Shown here in pieces: positions 16,937-25,520 of a DNA stretch of 43,596 nt. The position numbers and the translations under genes are program-made. Source of the stretch: Deltaproteobacteria bacterium (GTDB taxonomy: Bacteria; Desulfobacterota; Syntrophia; Syntrophales; Smithellaceae). The notes beneath the pieces were generated by a model. It had not been told where the DNA came from, searched no databases, and saw only the letters and a program-made list of their open reading frames with translations. Position 1 is the first letter of the stretch. Each line of letters opens with the position of its first letter. The DNA is taken from the NCBI GenBank assembly GCA_019136325.1, contig JAGVUJ010000315.1:1-43596 (forward strand). Reading direction: 5' to 3'.

Positions 16937-17590
16937 GTGATTGATCTGCATACGCATTCCATTTTCAGTGATGGCGAGTTGATACCCGCTGAACTGGCGC
17001 AGCGTGCCTGGGCCGCCGGTTATAAGGTTCTGGGCATTACCGATCATGTTGATTATTCCAATATCGATTTTATCATTCCCCGGATTATCAAAGTTTGCTC
17101 AAAAATAAATCTGGCAGGCCGGATCAAAGCTTATCCCGGGGTGGAAATTACCCATGTCGCTCCCCTCCAGATTGCAGAATTGGCCGATGAAGCCAAAAGG
17201 CTGGGAGCGAAACTTGTTATTGTACACGGAGAAACGATCGTGGAACCCGTACCCGTTGGAACGAATCTGGCCGCGCTGAAGTGTTCTTCTGTTGATATTC
17301 TGGCTCATCCCGGACTGTTGACGGAAAAAGAAGCGCGTCTCGCTGCCGAACGGGGAATTTATCTGGAAATTACAACGCGGAAAGGTCACGGTTTCACCAA
17401 CGGACATGTCGCGCAAATGGCTAAAAAGTTCAAAGCGAAACTGATTCTCAATAATGATGCTCATGCTTCTGCGGATTTCGTGGGGCTGGAGAGGGCAAAA
17501 CTTGTCGCGCGAGGCGCCGGACTGAATGATAAAGAAATATCCGCGATGTTTCAAAATTCGCAAAGGATGGTAAAAAAGTTGCAAGTATGA
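16937..17590 (+). CDS. PHP-domain metal-dependent phosphoesterase
   Basis: A 217-residue protein of the polymerase-and-histidinol-phosphatase family. Metal ligands are visible in order: DLHTHSIFSDGEL at the N-terminus, GITDHVDY, the YPGVEITH glutamate, VIVHGE, ILAHPGLL and NNDAHA. The start is GTG 16937 with an AGGA box about 10 bases upstream. It opens a run of closely packed genes; its TGA overlaps the ATG of the next gene. It could remove a phosphate from a sugar or lipid intermediate made by the cluster. The substrate is unknown. Confidence 0.88.
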   Translation: MIDLHTHSIFSDGELIPAELAQRAWAAGYKVLGITDHVDYSNIDFIIPRIIKVCSKINLAGRIKAYPGVEITHVAPLQIAELADEAKRLGAKLVIVHGETIVEPVPVGTNLAALKCSSVDILAHPGLLTEKEARLAAERGIYLEITTRKGHGFTNGHVAQMAKKFKAKLILNNDAHASADFVGLERAKLVARGAGLNDKEISAMFQNSQRMVKKLQV

Positions 17591-18846
17591 AAAGTAAATC
17601 GAAGTCCAAACCGTTGAAAATTTGTCTTCTAACCTATCGGGGGAATCCTAACTGCGGAGGACAAGGCGTTTACATCAAATATCTCAGCAAAGCTCTCAGT
17701 GATCTTGGTCATGACGTGGATGTGTTATCCGGACCTCCGTACCCCCATCTTGATTCCCCGGTGCACCTGCATAAACTTCCCAGTCTGGATCTTTATAATG
17801 CCGAACATCCCTTTCGTTTGTCGAAGGCCAGTTCCTTGGTCAATCCGCTGAATATGTATGAATTTCTGACGATGTGTTCGGGACGATTTCCCGAACCGTA
17901 TACGTTTGGCGTGCGGGCATATAATTATCTGCAAAAACACAACAAGAAGTATGATATTGTTCATGACAATCAATGCCTCGCGTATGGTGTCGGCAAGATA
18001 GCGCAAAAAGTTGTTCCCACGATCGCGACGATTCATCATCCCATCACGGTGGATCGTCAGGAGGAATTCAAGTCGGCAACCACAAAAAAGAAAATCAATA
18101 AAATTAAACGATGGTATTCTTTTATCCGGATGCAAAAGGAAGTCGCCAGGCAATTGTCGCATATTGTAACTGTATCGGAATGTTCCAAGGTGGACATCGC
18201 CAAGGAATTTTCCATTCATCCGTCCAAATTCCGAGTGGTACCCAACGGTATCAATAAGGAATTCTTTTATCCGGTTAACCATGGAACACGGCCGGCAAAT
18301 TCCATTATTGTGACCAACAGCGCGGATACGCCCTTAAAGGGTTTACGGTATTTACTGGAAGCCGTTTATCAGGTGAGAAAAAAACAACCTGTAAAACTGA
18401 CGGTTATCGGCGAACCTAAGAAGAATGGTACGATTAAAAAACTGGTGGCGGAACTGGGAATCGAGGATATTGTCCGTTTTACAGGACGTATCGAAAATGA
18501 AGAATTTGCCGGTTATTATTCCCAGGCGACCATAGCCGTTGTGCCATCCCTGTATGAGGGATTCGGTCTTCCCGCGGCGGAGGCGATGGCCTGCGGTGTG
18601 CCTCTCATCAGTACCAGCGGCGGTGCTCTGCCGGAGGTTGTCGGAGATGCGGGAATTATCGTTCCTCCCGCCGATGCAAATGCTCTGGCGAGGGAAATCA
18701 TCTTCTTGTTAAATAATTCCGAACAGAGAAAGAAAATGGCTCAGGCCGGTATCGACAGAGTGGATTCCATTTTTAACTGGACAAAAGCTGCCGGCGACAT
18801 GGTGGAAGTTTACAGAGAGGCAATCGATGGTTACGGTAGAAATTGA
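17587..18846 (+). CDS. GT4-family glycosyltransferase
   Basis: A 419-residue GT-B glycosyltransferase. The N-terminal domain has CLLTYRGNPNCGGQGVYIKYL (glycine-rich loop) and IATIHHPIT. The C-terminal domain has NGINKEFFYP, an ADTPLKGLRYLLEA segment, FTGRIENEEF and the nucleotide-sugar site PSLYEGFGLPAAEAMACGVP followed by GGALPEVVG, with the retaining GT4 EX7E pair. It should add a hexose or similar sugar to a lipid or glycan acceptor on the cytoplasmic face. It overlaps the PHP gene by four bases and the methyltransferase by twenty, so the three are co-translated. Confidence 0.92.
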   Translation: MKSKSKSKPLKICLLTYRGNPNCGGQGVYIKYLSKALSDLGHDVDVLSGPPYPHLDSPVHLHKLPSLDLYNAEHPFRLSKASSLVNPLNMYEFLTMCSGRFPEPYTFGVRAYNYLQKHNKKYDIVHDNQCLAYGVGKIAQKVVPTIATIHHPITVDRQEEFKSATTKKKINKIKRWYSFIRMQKEVARQLSHIVTVSECSKVDIAKEFSIHPSKFRVVPNGINKEFFYPVNHGTRPANSIIVTNSADTPLKGLRYLLEAVYQVRKKQPVKLTVIGEPKKNGTIKKLVAELGIEDIVRFTGRIENEEFAGYYSQATIAVVPSLYEGFGLPAAEAMACGVPLISTSGGALPEVVGDAGIIVPPADANALAREIIFLLNNSEQRKKMAQAGIDRVDSIFNWTKAAGDMVEVYREAIDGYGRN

Positions 18847-19528
18847 CAAGCTTGATTTAAAGCCCAATGATGTTGTGCTTGATGCCGGATGCGGTCTGGG
18901 GAGGCATTTGCGCCATCTGGCGAGAATACCCGGTTTGAAAATATTCGGAATAGACAAAAATACCTGGGCTTTGCGTGAAACCGCGAAATCCATGGAATCA
19001 CAACCCGACGCGCTGTCGAGAGATTATCTGGTTTCCATTGCCGACATCAACCGGCTGCCCTTTGCCGATGCTTCTTTTGACTGCATCATCTGTTCGGAAG
19101 TTCTGGAACACATTCCCGACCACAAAAACGCGATCAAGGAACTGGACAGAATATTGAAACCCAAGGGAACGCTGGTGGTCAGTGTGCCGCGGTATTTTGC
19201 AGAGAGAATCTGCTGGTTTATTTCCCGTGAATATCATAATGAGGAAGGCGGTCACATCCGTATTTACAGAAAAAAACAGCTTCACAGGATCTTGACCGGT
19301 CAGGGATTCAAATGCTGGAAAATTAATTACAAGCATGCGCTTCATTCTCCTTACTGGTGGTTGAAATGCCTCGTTGGTACGAAAAATGAAGATCATCCGC
19401 TGGTGAAAAGCTACCGAAAGTTTCTGGAATGGGACATTATGAAGAAACCTCGACCGGTGCGCATGCTGGAAGAATTGTTAAATCCATTCATGGGCAAGAG
19501 CATTGTCTATTATCTTAAAAAGGGTTGA
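18827..19528 (+). CDS. class I SAM-dependent methyltransferase
   Basis: A 233-residue methyltransferase of the Methyltransf_11 type. Motif I is VLDAGCGLGRHLRHL, then FGIDKN (acidic ribose binder), ADINRLPFADASFDCIICSEVLEHI and the post-motif RILKPKGTLVVSVP. A family-specific tail with HSPYWWLKCLVG follows. ATG 18827 has an AGAGG box 7 bases upstream and lies inside the end of the GT4 gene. The acceptor is presumably the glycan or lipid made by this cluster. Confidence 0.9.
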   Translation: MVTVEIDKLDLKPNDVVLDAGCGLGRHLRHLARIPGLKIFGIDKNTWALRETAKSMESQPDALSRDYLVSIADINRLPFADASFDCIICSEVLEHIPDHKNAIKELDRILKPKGTLVVSVPRYFAERICWFISREYHNEEGGHIRIYRKKQLHRILTGQGFKCWKINYKHALHSPYWWLKCLVGTKNEDHPLVKSYRKFLEWDIMKKPRPVRMLEELLNPFMGKSIVYYLKKG

Positions 19529-19533
19529 TTTTG

Positions 19534-20568
19534 ATGGAACTTGAACTCTCCGTAAGTGAAGGACCGGCTTCGCTGTCCCTGGAAAAAATCGGCTCTTTCA
19601 TTATTTCGATTCAAAAGGAACACGGCGAGATACCCTGGTCGGCGGGAGGAAAAACCGATCCCTGGGATCATGTGGAAAGCGCCATGGGTCTTTCCACGGG
19701 CGGTTATTATTCCGAAGCGATAAAGGCTTATGAGTGGCTGGCGGAGACCCAACTGGAAGACGGAAGCTGGTGGTCGGAAACCCTGGACGGGAAAATTGTA
19801 AATTCCTGCAAGGAATCCAATTTTTCTTCCTACATTGCGGTAGGCGTTTTTCATCATTATTTGACGACGCGTGATGTTAAATTCCTGAAGACGATGTGGC
19901 ACACCGTTTCACAGGGTATTCAATATGCGATTAATCTTCAGGCGCCCGACGGTGAGATTTACTGGGCGCGAAACAAGCATGGCGCCGTGGACAAGATGGC
20001 GTTGCTCACCGGTTCCAGCTCAATTTACATGAGCATCAAATGCGCCCTGTCCATTGCCGAAATCCTCGGTAAAAAGCGTTCGGGGTGGCACAAAGCCATG
20101 GATGCACTGGGTGCGGCGATCAAGAACAGACCGGATCTGTTTAATATGATTAAGTCGCGCTACTCCATGGATTGGTATTATCCGGTTTTATGCGGAGCCG
20201 TTACAGGTGCCGATGCTAAAAAAAGAATAGCTCATTTATGGGAGAAATTTGTTGTTCCCGACTGGGGCGTGCGTTGCGTCAGCGACCGGCCGTGGGTAAC
20301 CATGGCGGAGACAGCGGAGTTTATTTTGACACTGGCGGCTATTGAAGATATTCCAAGAGCCAAAACGATATTCAGCTGGCTCCATGATAAACAATTTTCC
20401 GACGGTTCGTTCTGGATGGGAGTAACGTTTCCGGATGGTGTTATCTGGCCGGAGGAAAAAACCGGATGGACCGCGGCCGCGGTAATGCTGGCCTGGGATG
20501 CGCTCAATGAAATAACGCCGGCGGGAAAACTTTTCAATCATAAATTCTGGAATTCGTTGAAGACGTGA
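19534..20568 (+). CDS. alpha/alpha-toroid protein with QW-like motifs (prenyltransferase/terpene-cyclase fold)
   Basis: About 344 residues, largely helical. At least four QW-like motifs (Q-x3-G-x-aromatic or aliphatic) are visible: IQKEHGEI, TQLEDGSWW, LQAPDGEIYW and KQFSDGSFW. Such repeats stabilise the alpha/alpha barrel of squalene cyclases and protein prenyltransferases. The DxDD or QxDxxG acid motifs of true cyclases are absent and the protein is about half their length, so cyclase activity is not supported. A DPWDHVESAMGL segment near the N-terminus is a candidate active-site patch. ATG 19534 was preferred over TTG 19525 and 19531 because of spacing from the AAAAGGG box. It follows the methyltransferase with almost no gap. 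A glycan-processing enzyme of the six-hairpin type is an alternative. Confidence 0.78.
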   Translation: MELELSVSEGPASLSLEKIGSFIISIQKEHGEIPWSAGGKTDPWDHVESAMGLSTGGYYSEAIKAYEWLAETQLEDGSWWSETLDGKIVNSCKESNFSSYIAVGVFHHYLTTRDVKFLKTMWHTVSQGIQYAINLQAPDGEIYWARNKHGAVDKMALLTGSSSIYMSIKCALSIAEILGKKRSGWHKAMDALGAAIKNRPDLFNMIKSRYSMDWYYPVLCGAVTGADAKKRIAHLWEKFVVPDWGVRCVSDRPWVTMAETAEFILTLAAIEDIPRAKTIFSWLHDKQFSDGSFWMGVTFPDGVIWPEEKTGWTAAAVMLAWDALNEITPAGKLFNHKFWNSLKT

Positions 20569-20660
20569 AGAATCGGTCTGTGAATCTTTTTTCAGATTTG
20601 GTTCACGATCGCTTTAACAACTTTAATCTGCGAAAAAATCCGTTTTAAAAAGGTTGAGCA

Positions 20661-21383
20661 GTGAAAAAGGATCACCGTCCATATTACGTTAAACATTTTT
20701 ATAACAGATTTCAGCGATGGTACGCGCGGTATTTTCTTGCTCCTCAATTCGAATATTTCGGCAGAGGACTTGTTTTTATGAAGCCCTGGCATGTCGAAGT
20801 TTTCGGCGGGCCGGTGCATTTGGGAGATTATACGACTGTCATTGCCACGTCGGATAGAAAAGTGAGATTCACGGTCTGGCCTGTCTGGATGGGGCATGGA
20901 AAAATTGAAATAGGAAAGTATTGTTTGATTTGTCCGGGCACCCGGATCATGTCGGCCACGTCGGTCACCATGGGTGACGGTTGTATGACGGCTCAAAGCG
21001 TGAGTATTGGCGACGCCGACTGGCATGGTTTGTATGATCGCAGCATGCCGGTGGGAAACACGAAAGAGGTCGTCATCGGCCATAATGTCTGGATTGGCGA
21101 CAGCGCCATCGTGAGTAAGGGAGTGACCATCGGTGATAACGCCATTATCGGCGCCGGTTCCGTCGTTGTGAAGGACATTCCCGCCAACGCCGTCGCCGCA
21201 GGCAATCCGGCCACTGTCATTAAATATCTTGATCCGGACAAACCGATGAAAACCAGGGGTGACTGGCTTTCCGATCCGGCCAAACTGGCCAGGGATTTTG
21301 AACTGATCGATCGTTCGTTGATGAAGGGAAACACGCTGAGAGGCTGGTTTCGCTCGGTGCTTTTCCCGCGTAAAGGAGATTGA
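20661..21383 (+). CDS. hexapeptide-repeat (left-handed beta-helix) acyltransferase
   Basis: A 240-residue protein starting at GTG 20661 with an AAGG box upstream. Hexapeptide repeats run from about residue 85 to 195 (GKIEIGKYCLICPGTRIMS, VTMGDGCM, then the classical C-terminal coil NVWIGDSAIVSKGVTIGDN, AIIGAGSVVVKDIP and AAGNPATVIK). This end is typical of CatB/WbbJ-type O-acetyltransferases. It would acylate a sugar, probably of the glycan assembled by its neighbours. A 92-base gap separates it from the toroid gene, and the next gene starts 2 bases after its stop. Confidence 0.88.
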   Translation: MKKDHRPYYVKHFYNRFQRWYARYFLAPQFEYFGRGLVFMKPWHVEVFGGPVHLGDYTTVIATSDRKVRFTVWPVWMGHGKIEIGKYCLICPGTRIMSATSVTMGDGCMTAQSVSIGDADWHGLYDRSMPVGNTKEVVIGHNVWIGDSAIVSKGVTIGDNAIIGAGSVVVKDIPANAVAAGNPATVIKYLDPDKPMKTRGDWLSDPAKLARDFELIDRSLMKGNTLRGWFRSVLFPRKGD

Positions 21384-21384
21384 A

Positions 21385-22956
21385 ATGCGTATTGCTGTGA
21401 TTGCTCCGCCTTATCCGCTGGAGGAAATGCCTTCGCCTCCGCTGGGTGTGACTTATGTTGCCGCGGCATTCGAAGCCGCCGGAGCGGAGGTTAAAATATT
21501 CGATTATATTGTTTCTTCTTATTCCAGAGAAAAACTGGAAAAACAGCTGGCATCCTTTCAACCCGATGCCGTCGGTTCCACATCGGTAACGATGAATTTC
21601 TATGAGGCGCGGCAGATTCTTCACGATGTCAAGCAATACAACCCGGAAATTATCACGATGATGGGCGGGCCGCATGTATCTTTTACGGCGGAAGAAACGT
21701 TAAAAAAATATCCGGAAATCGATCTGATCGTTGTCGGAGAAGGGGAGGATACCATCGCCGAACTTACACCGGTCCTCCGCCGAAAAAATAAATGGTGCGA
21801 TATTCCCGGCATAGTTTACCGGAATGGCAATGAAATTATTCGAACCGGCAAACGAGATTTTATCGCCGATATCGACAGGCTTCCTTCCCCGGCGCGCTAT
21901 TTATTGCCGATTTCACGTTACAGGGCCCTGGGATTTCCCGTCAGCTTAATCACCGGCCGGGGATGTCCTTATTCCTGCATCTTTTGTCTGGGGCGCAAAA
22001 TGGTCGGTTCCAGGGTTCGGAAAAGAAATCCCCAGCTCGTTCTGGATGAAATAGAAACCATCATCAGTTACGGTTTTGATCGCATCAATATCGCGGACGA
22101 TCTTTTTACCACCGACAAAGAACGTGTCCGGGAAATATGCCTGGGCATTAAAGAACGTTCTTTGAAATTTCTTTGGAGCGCTTTTGCACGCGTTGATACA
22201 GTGAGTCAGGAAGTATTCGACTTGATGGCTTCGGCCGGTTGCGACAGTGTCAGTTTCGGCGTGGAAACGGGTAACCCGGAAATGCTCAAACGGATTAAAA
22301 AAGGAATCAAGCTGGAGCAGGTTTACGAAGCGGTAAAAATGTGTCAGCAGGCGGGCATGATTGCCCACGAGTCTTTTATTATCGGCTTGCCGGGAGAAAC
22401 AAAAGAGACCCTCGAGGAAACGGATGCGTTTGCCAAGAGCACGAAAGCTATTTATGGTTATCATTTTCTGGCGCCTTTTCCCGGCACGACCGTTCGGGAA
22501 AAGATTCAGGATTACGATCTGGAAATCCTGACCGACAACTGGTCTCGCTATGATGCCAATGACGCTATTGTTCAGACGTCATCTCTGCGCCCGCAGGAAA
22601 TGAACGAATTCGGCGCGCGCTATGATGCAGAAATGAAAACCGACTGGGATAAAATACTGCGCAGATACCATAACGGAGCCGGTTCCCTGGAAGACAGGAT
22701 GCAGGTTGAAGGCAATTGGCGGATGACGTTGACGTATCAAATTCTGAAAAACGATGTCATTGAAAAATGCGGATGGATTGAGTCACATTTGTTTGATGGT
22801 TCAAAAGAAGACGCCCTGAAGGAGCTTTGCCGCAGAGTGAAAGCATCAACGAACGCGGAAAGTAACGTTGTGGAGAACACAATTTGTGACTTTGCCGGAC
22901 GCAATTACCTCAAAGCCGATATTTCCGATAAAGGATGCCGATGGTTCTGGTCGTGA
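21385..22956 (+). CDS. B12-binding-domain radical SAM protein
   Basis: A 523-residue enzyme. The N-terminal 150 residues form a cobalamin-binding-like Rossmann domain (PPLGVTYVAAAFEAAGAEV, then the GGPHVSFTAEE and VVGEGEDTI segments) but lack an obvious DxHxxG cobalt-ligating motif. The radical SAM core begins with ITGRGCPYSCIFC (CxxxCxxC, ligands of the SAM-binding 4Fe-4S cluster), followed by INIADDLFTTD, VSFGVETGNPEMLKRIKKG and FIIGLPGETKE. Relatives (BchE-, HpnP- and HpnJ-like) methylate or rearrange unreactive carbons in lipids, sugars or pigments. AAAGGAG precedes ATG 21385. As the last gene of the run, it may make the unusual modification of the cluster product. Confidence 0.9.
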   Translation: MRIAVIAPPYPLEEMPSPPLGVTYVAAAFEAAGAEVKIFDYIVSSYSREKLEKQLASFQPDAVGSTSVTMNFYEARQILHDVKQYNPEIITMMGGPHVSFTAEETLKKYPEIDLIVVGEGEDTIAELTPVLRRKNKWCDIPGIVYRNGNEIIRTGKRDFIADIDRLPSPARYLLPISRYRALGFPVSLITGRGCPYSCIFCLGRKMVGSRVRKRNPQLVLDEIETIISYGFDRINIADDLFTTDKERVREICLGIKERSLKFLWSAFARVDTVSQEVFDLMASAGCDSVSFGVETGNPEMLKRIKKGIKLEQVYEAVKMCQQAGMIAHESFIIGLPGETKETLEETDAFAKSTKAIYGYHFLAPFPGTTVREKIQDYDLEILTDNWSRYDANDAIVQTSSLRPQEMNEFGARYDAEMKTDWDKILRRYHNGAGSLEDRMQVEGNWRMTLTYQILKNDVIEKCGWIESHLFDGSKEDALKELCRRVKASTNAESNVVENTICDFAGRNYLKADISDKGCRWFWS

Positions 22957-23094
22957 TCCCGCTTTAAACTTTAAGCGCTATCTTTGTTGGCTGCGTCGTC
23001 GGCTTCCTCGACGTATGTTCATAGCCGCCTCGATATCATCTTAAATTATAACTGTGTAATTGATTAAAAACTTATATTCCAAGAAGTGAAAATC

Positions 23095-23712
23095 TTATTT
23101 ACGAATGAGAATTCCCAGGGATTCGCACATGGGCCTTTCTTCGTATATACCAGATGCAACGGCTTTCCGGTAAACCCGATAAGGGGCCTGTCCTCCTTTC
23201 GAGGGGTCGGGAAAAATATCGTGAAACAAAAGATAACCGCCGGGAATCAGATTCTTCGCCCAGATTTCATAATCACTCAAAACGGATTCATAAGCATGGC
23301 TGCCGTCGATAAAAAGGAGGCTCAACGGCGTTTTCCAGATCCGGCCTATTGGTGCCGAACGGCCGACGACGGGAATAACCGTATCGTCAAGGTTGAAATC
23401 AAAAATGGTTTTACGAAAATGTTTGAAGGTGTCTATCCGGCCCGTTTCCTGATCCAGTAAATCCGGATCGAAATATTCTTCTCCCGGCTGCTGTTCTTCC
23501 GATCCGGTGTGATGGTCAATGGAAAAAAGAACCGTGGAATTTTCTTGACAGGCGGTTCCCAAATACACGGATGATTTGCCGCAATAACTGCCTATCTCCA
23601 GACACGGCCCTTTTTTGCCGGCTTCCAGAGCGAGCTTGTACATGCATTCCGCCTCTCGTTCATCGAGGAATCCTTTGACATGATCAATCTTCGTTTTGCT
23701 TATTTTCATCAT
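23095..23712 (-). CDS. class I SAM-dependent methyltransferase (Methyltransf_24 type)
   Basis: A 205-residue protein with CLEIGSYCGKSSVYLG (motif I), FSIDHHTGSEEQQPG (acidic motif II), LLFIDGSHAYESVLSDYE and LIPGGYLLFHDIFP. This is the cephalosporin-hydroxylase/Methyltransf_24 pattern found in glycan O-methyltransferases. It lies on the strand opposite to the preceding biosynthetic run, converging with the radical SAM gene, and is separated from the TPR gene by a strong hairpin. No clear ribosome-binding site precedes the ATG-ATG start. Confidence 0.87.
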   Translation of the reverse strand: MMKISKTKIDHVKGFLDEREAECMYKLALEAGKKGPCLEIGSYCGKSSVYLGTACQENSTVLFSIDHHTGSEEQQPGEEYFDPDLLDQETGRIDTFKHFRKTIFDFNLDDTVIPVVGRSAPIGRIWKTPLSLLFIDGSHAYESVLSDYEIWAKNLIPGGYLLFHDIFPDPSKGGQAPYRVYRKAVASGIYEERPMCESLGILIRK

Positions 23713-23733
23713 TTATAAAGTATACGTTCAATG

Positions 23734-23770
23734 AAAATGGCAATTGTTCACATGAACAATTGCCATTTTT
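23734..23770 (-). terminator. 17-bp inverted repeat, probable terminator of the TPR gene
   Basis: A perfect 17-base inverted repeat: AAAATGGCAATTGTTCA (23734-23750) and its complement (23753-23769), almost without a loop. A T5 tract ends it on the plus strand and a T4 tract on the minus strand. It lies 46 bases past the TPR stop codon. Confidence 0.65.
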
Positions 23771-23815
23771 CAATATCATATCCCGGAAAATCCTGTGTGT
23801 AAAATGTAATGCGAA

Positions 23816-25180
23816 TTACATATATTCCCGGTAGATCTTCCACTCGTTGCCCACTTTCTTTAACTCCAGAGTCTTCTTTCCCTTGTCCTTCAGGATTGAC
23901 GAACTGTAGGTCTGGGTAAAGACAGCCTTGGCGTTATTCCCGTCTGCCGATATTTTTAAATCATCGATGGTAATGGTTATATTTTTGCTTTTACTGCGCA
24001 CATTGTTTTTATACGTAATCCAATTTTCCAGTTTCATTTTTTTGGATTCAAAATTTTCATCGTAACAACTGCGATACGTCTCGATATCTCCGGCTCTCCA
24101 GCTATTCAACCATTTGTTGACCAGAATTTCAATGTTCTCCTCGGGCTTTGCAATGGTCGTTTCAATCTCCTTCTGAACAGCGCTTGATCCGGCGGCTCCG
24201 GCTGCAGCAATGACCGGAGGCGTCATGTCGGCAGGGGCGGCAGCAACCGGCGCGGCAATTTTCCCGGGAAGGTTTAATTTATCTTCGAAAAGTTGAACGA
24301 TTGTTCTCCTGATATTCCCGGCATCGGATTCTCTCTTTTCGGGGAAGTATTTGATAAAGTCGTCATAAGCTTCTTTGCTCGGATTTTGATTGATTGCCGT
24401 TGTGTAGTCAGCCAGCGACTTTGCGTATTCTTCCAACCCGTAATACGCAAGGCCCCTGTTGTAAAATGACAAGCTGTCTTCAGAATTTGCTTCTATCGCT
24501 TTATTATAGTCGCCAATTGCCTGCTGAAGATTACCCTGGCTCTGATAGATGTTTCCTCTGTTGGCGTAAAATCCGGCAAATCTGGGGTTCAATTCGATCG
24601 CCTTGTTATAATCCGCAATGGCTTTTTCCGTATTGCCCTGTGCCTGATAAACATTGCCTCTGTTGGAATAGACTCCGGCAAAGTTAGGATTAATGTCAAT
24701 CGCTTTATTGTAGTCATCGATCGCCTGCTGAAAATTACCCTGCGCCTGATAGACATTGCCGCGATTGCAGTAAGCTGCGGAGTATTTGGGGTTGGTTTCG
24801 AGAGCTTTTGTATAACTACTTATCGCTTGAGAAAGGTCTCCCTGTTTTTCGTACGTGTTTCCGAGATTGTAGTAGGCTTCGGTGTACTGGGGATTAATTT
24901 CCGCCGCTTTGATGTAATCCGCGACAGCGTCGGAAAGCTTGCCCTGTTTAACGTAGCTGTTGGCGCGATTGTAATAGGCCTTTGCATGTTTGGAATTTAC
25001 TTTGATGGCTTTGGTATAATCAGTGATGGCTTGATCAAGATTGCCCTGTTCTCGGTATTTGTTCCCGCGGTTGTAATAGTCTTCCGCCGTTCCTGCGGGG
25101 ATATCCTGCACTATTTCGGCAAAAATTGACGGTGTGAAGAATAAAAATATCATGAATAAAGTAAATAATATTTTTTTCAT
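23816..25180 (-). CDS. exported TPR-repeat protein with C-terminal NTF2-like domain
   Basis: A 454-residue protein with a signal peptide (KKILFTLFMIFLFFTPSIFA). Seven tetratricopeptide repeats run from about residue 31 to 270, each near YYNRGNxYxxQGNxxQAIxDYxKAIxxNP. An Ala/Pro-rich linker follows, then a C-terminal domain (about 345-454: WLNSWRAGDIETYRSCYDENF to KTLELKKVGNEWKIYREYM) of the SnoaL/NTF2-like type. That last domain is closely similar to the C-terminus of the L,D-transpeptidase at 35163-36581. It probably acts in the periplasm as a scaffold. The start ATG follows a GAAGGAAGG box. Confidence 0.9.
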   Translation of the reverse strand: MKKILFTLFMIFLFFTPSIFAEIVQDIPAGTAEDYYNRGNKYREQGNLDQAITDYTKAIKVNSKHAKAYYNRANSYVKQGKLSDAVADYIKAAEINPQYTEAYYNLGNTYEKQGDLSQAISSYTKALETNPKYSAAYCNRGNVYQAQGNFQQAIDDYNKAIDINPNFAGVYSNRGNVYQAQGNTEKAIADYNKAIELNPRFAGFYANRGNIYQSQGNLQQAIGDYNKAIEANSEDSLSFYNRGLAYYGLEEYAKSLADYTTAINQNPSKEAYDDFIKYFPEKRESDAGNIRRTIVQLFEDKLNLPGKIAAPVAAAPADMTPPVIAAAGAAGSSAVQKEIETTIAKPEENIEILVNKWLNSWRAGDIETYRSCYDENFESKKMKLENWITYKNNVRSKSKNITITIDDLKISADGNNAKAVFTQTYSSSILKDKGKKTLELKKVGNEWKIYREYM

Positions 25181-25520
25181 AATTATTGCCTTCCTTCTAA
25201 ATTTAATTTTGGTTTATATTCTTGAAAAGTGCAGAAAATTAAACAAAAATTACTTATAATGTCAAGATAATTATTATCCGTCTTCATTCCTCATAAACTC
25301 ATAACGTGATCGAAATAATATAACACGCCTCCATAATTTTATAGATGACAAATAATCAAGGCGTGCTGGAAAGTTATTCAACGAAAGACTCGGTCATTTT
25401 TGACATAATCGAAATAAAATTTGATAGATAGCTCTTGTCTAACGATTCTAATTGTGCTAGAAACCGCCCACATCAATATTTCTATTTCAGTCGATTCATA
25501 ATCTTTAAAGGGGGGGGTTT
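25181..25520. other. 340-bp divergent intergenic region
   Basis: AT-rich DNA between the divergent TPR and SCP2-like genes. It holds a candidate plus-strand promoter (25400-25428) and, on the minus strand, a perfect TTGACA (plus 25252-25257) without a convincing -10 for the TPR gene. A G8 tract forms the ribosome-binding site just before 25521. No gene, tRNA or known RNA element was recognised. Confidence 0.6.
25400..25428 (+). promoter_or_regulatory. possible promoter of redox cassette 1
   Basis: TTGACA (25400-25405), a 17-base spacer and a weak -10 (GATAGA, 25423-25428). The -35 context (GTCATTTTTGACAT) resembles the one before cassette 2 (GTCATTTGACAT). Confidence 0.35.

Noticed and set aside
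22975..23040. GCTGCGTCGTCGGCTTCCTCGACG-like intergenic sequence that might be a REP-type element
   Set aside because: I saw only one copy in the window and no clear symmetrical stem, so a repeat family cannot be supported from this sequence alone.
23086..23460. 124-aa plus-strand open frame
   Set aside because: It is the complement of the Methyltransf_24 gene and has no recognisable domain.
24394..25100. Regular repeats of about 102 bases
   Set aside because: They encode tandem TPR units of one protein and are not CRISPR or other non-coding repeats.
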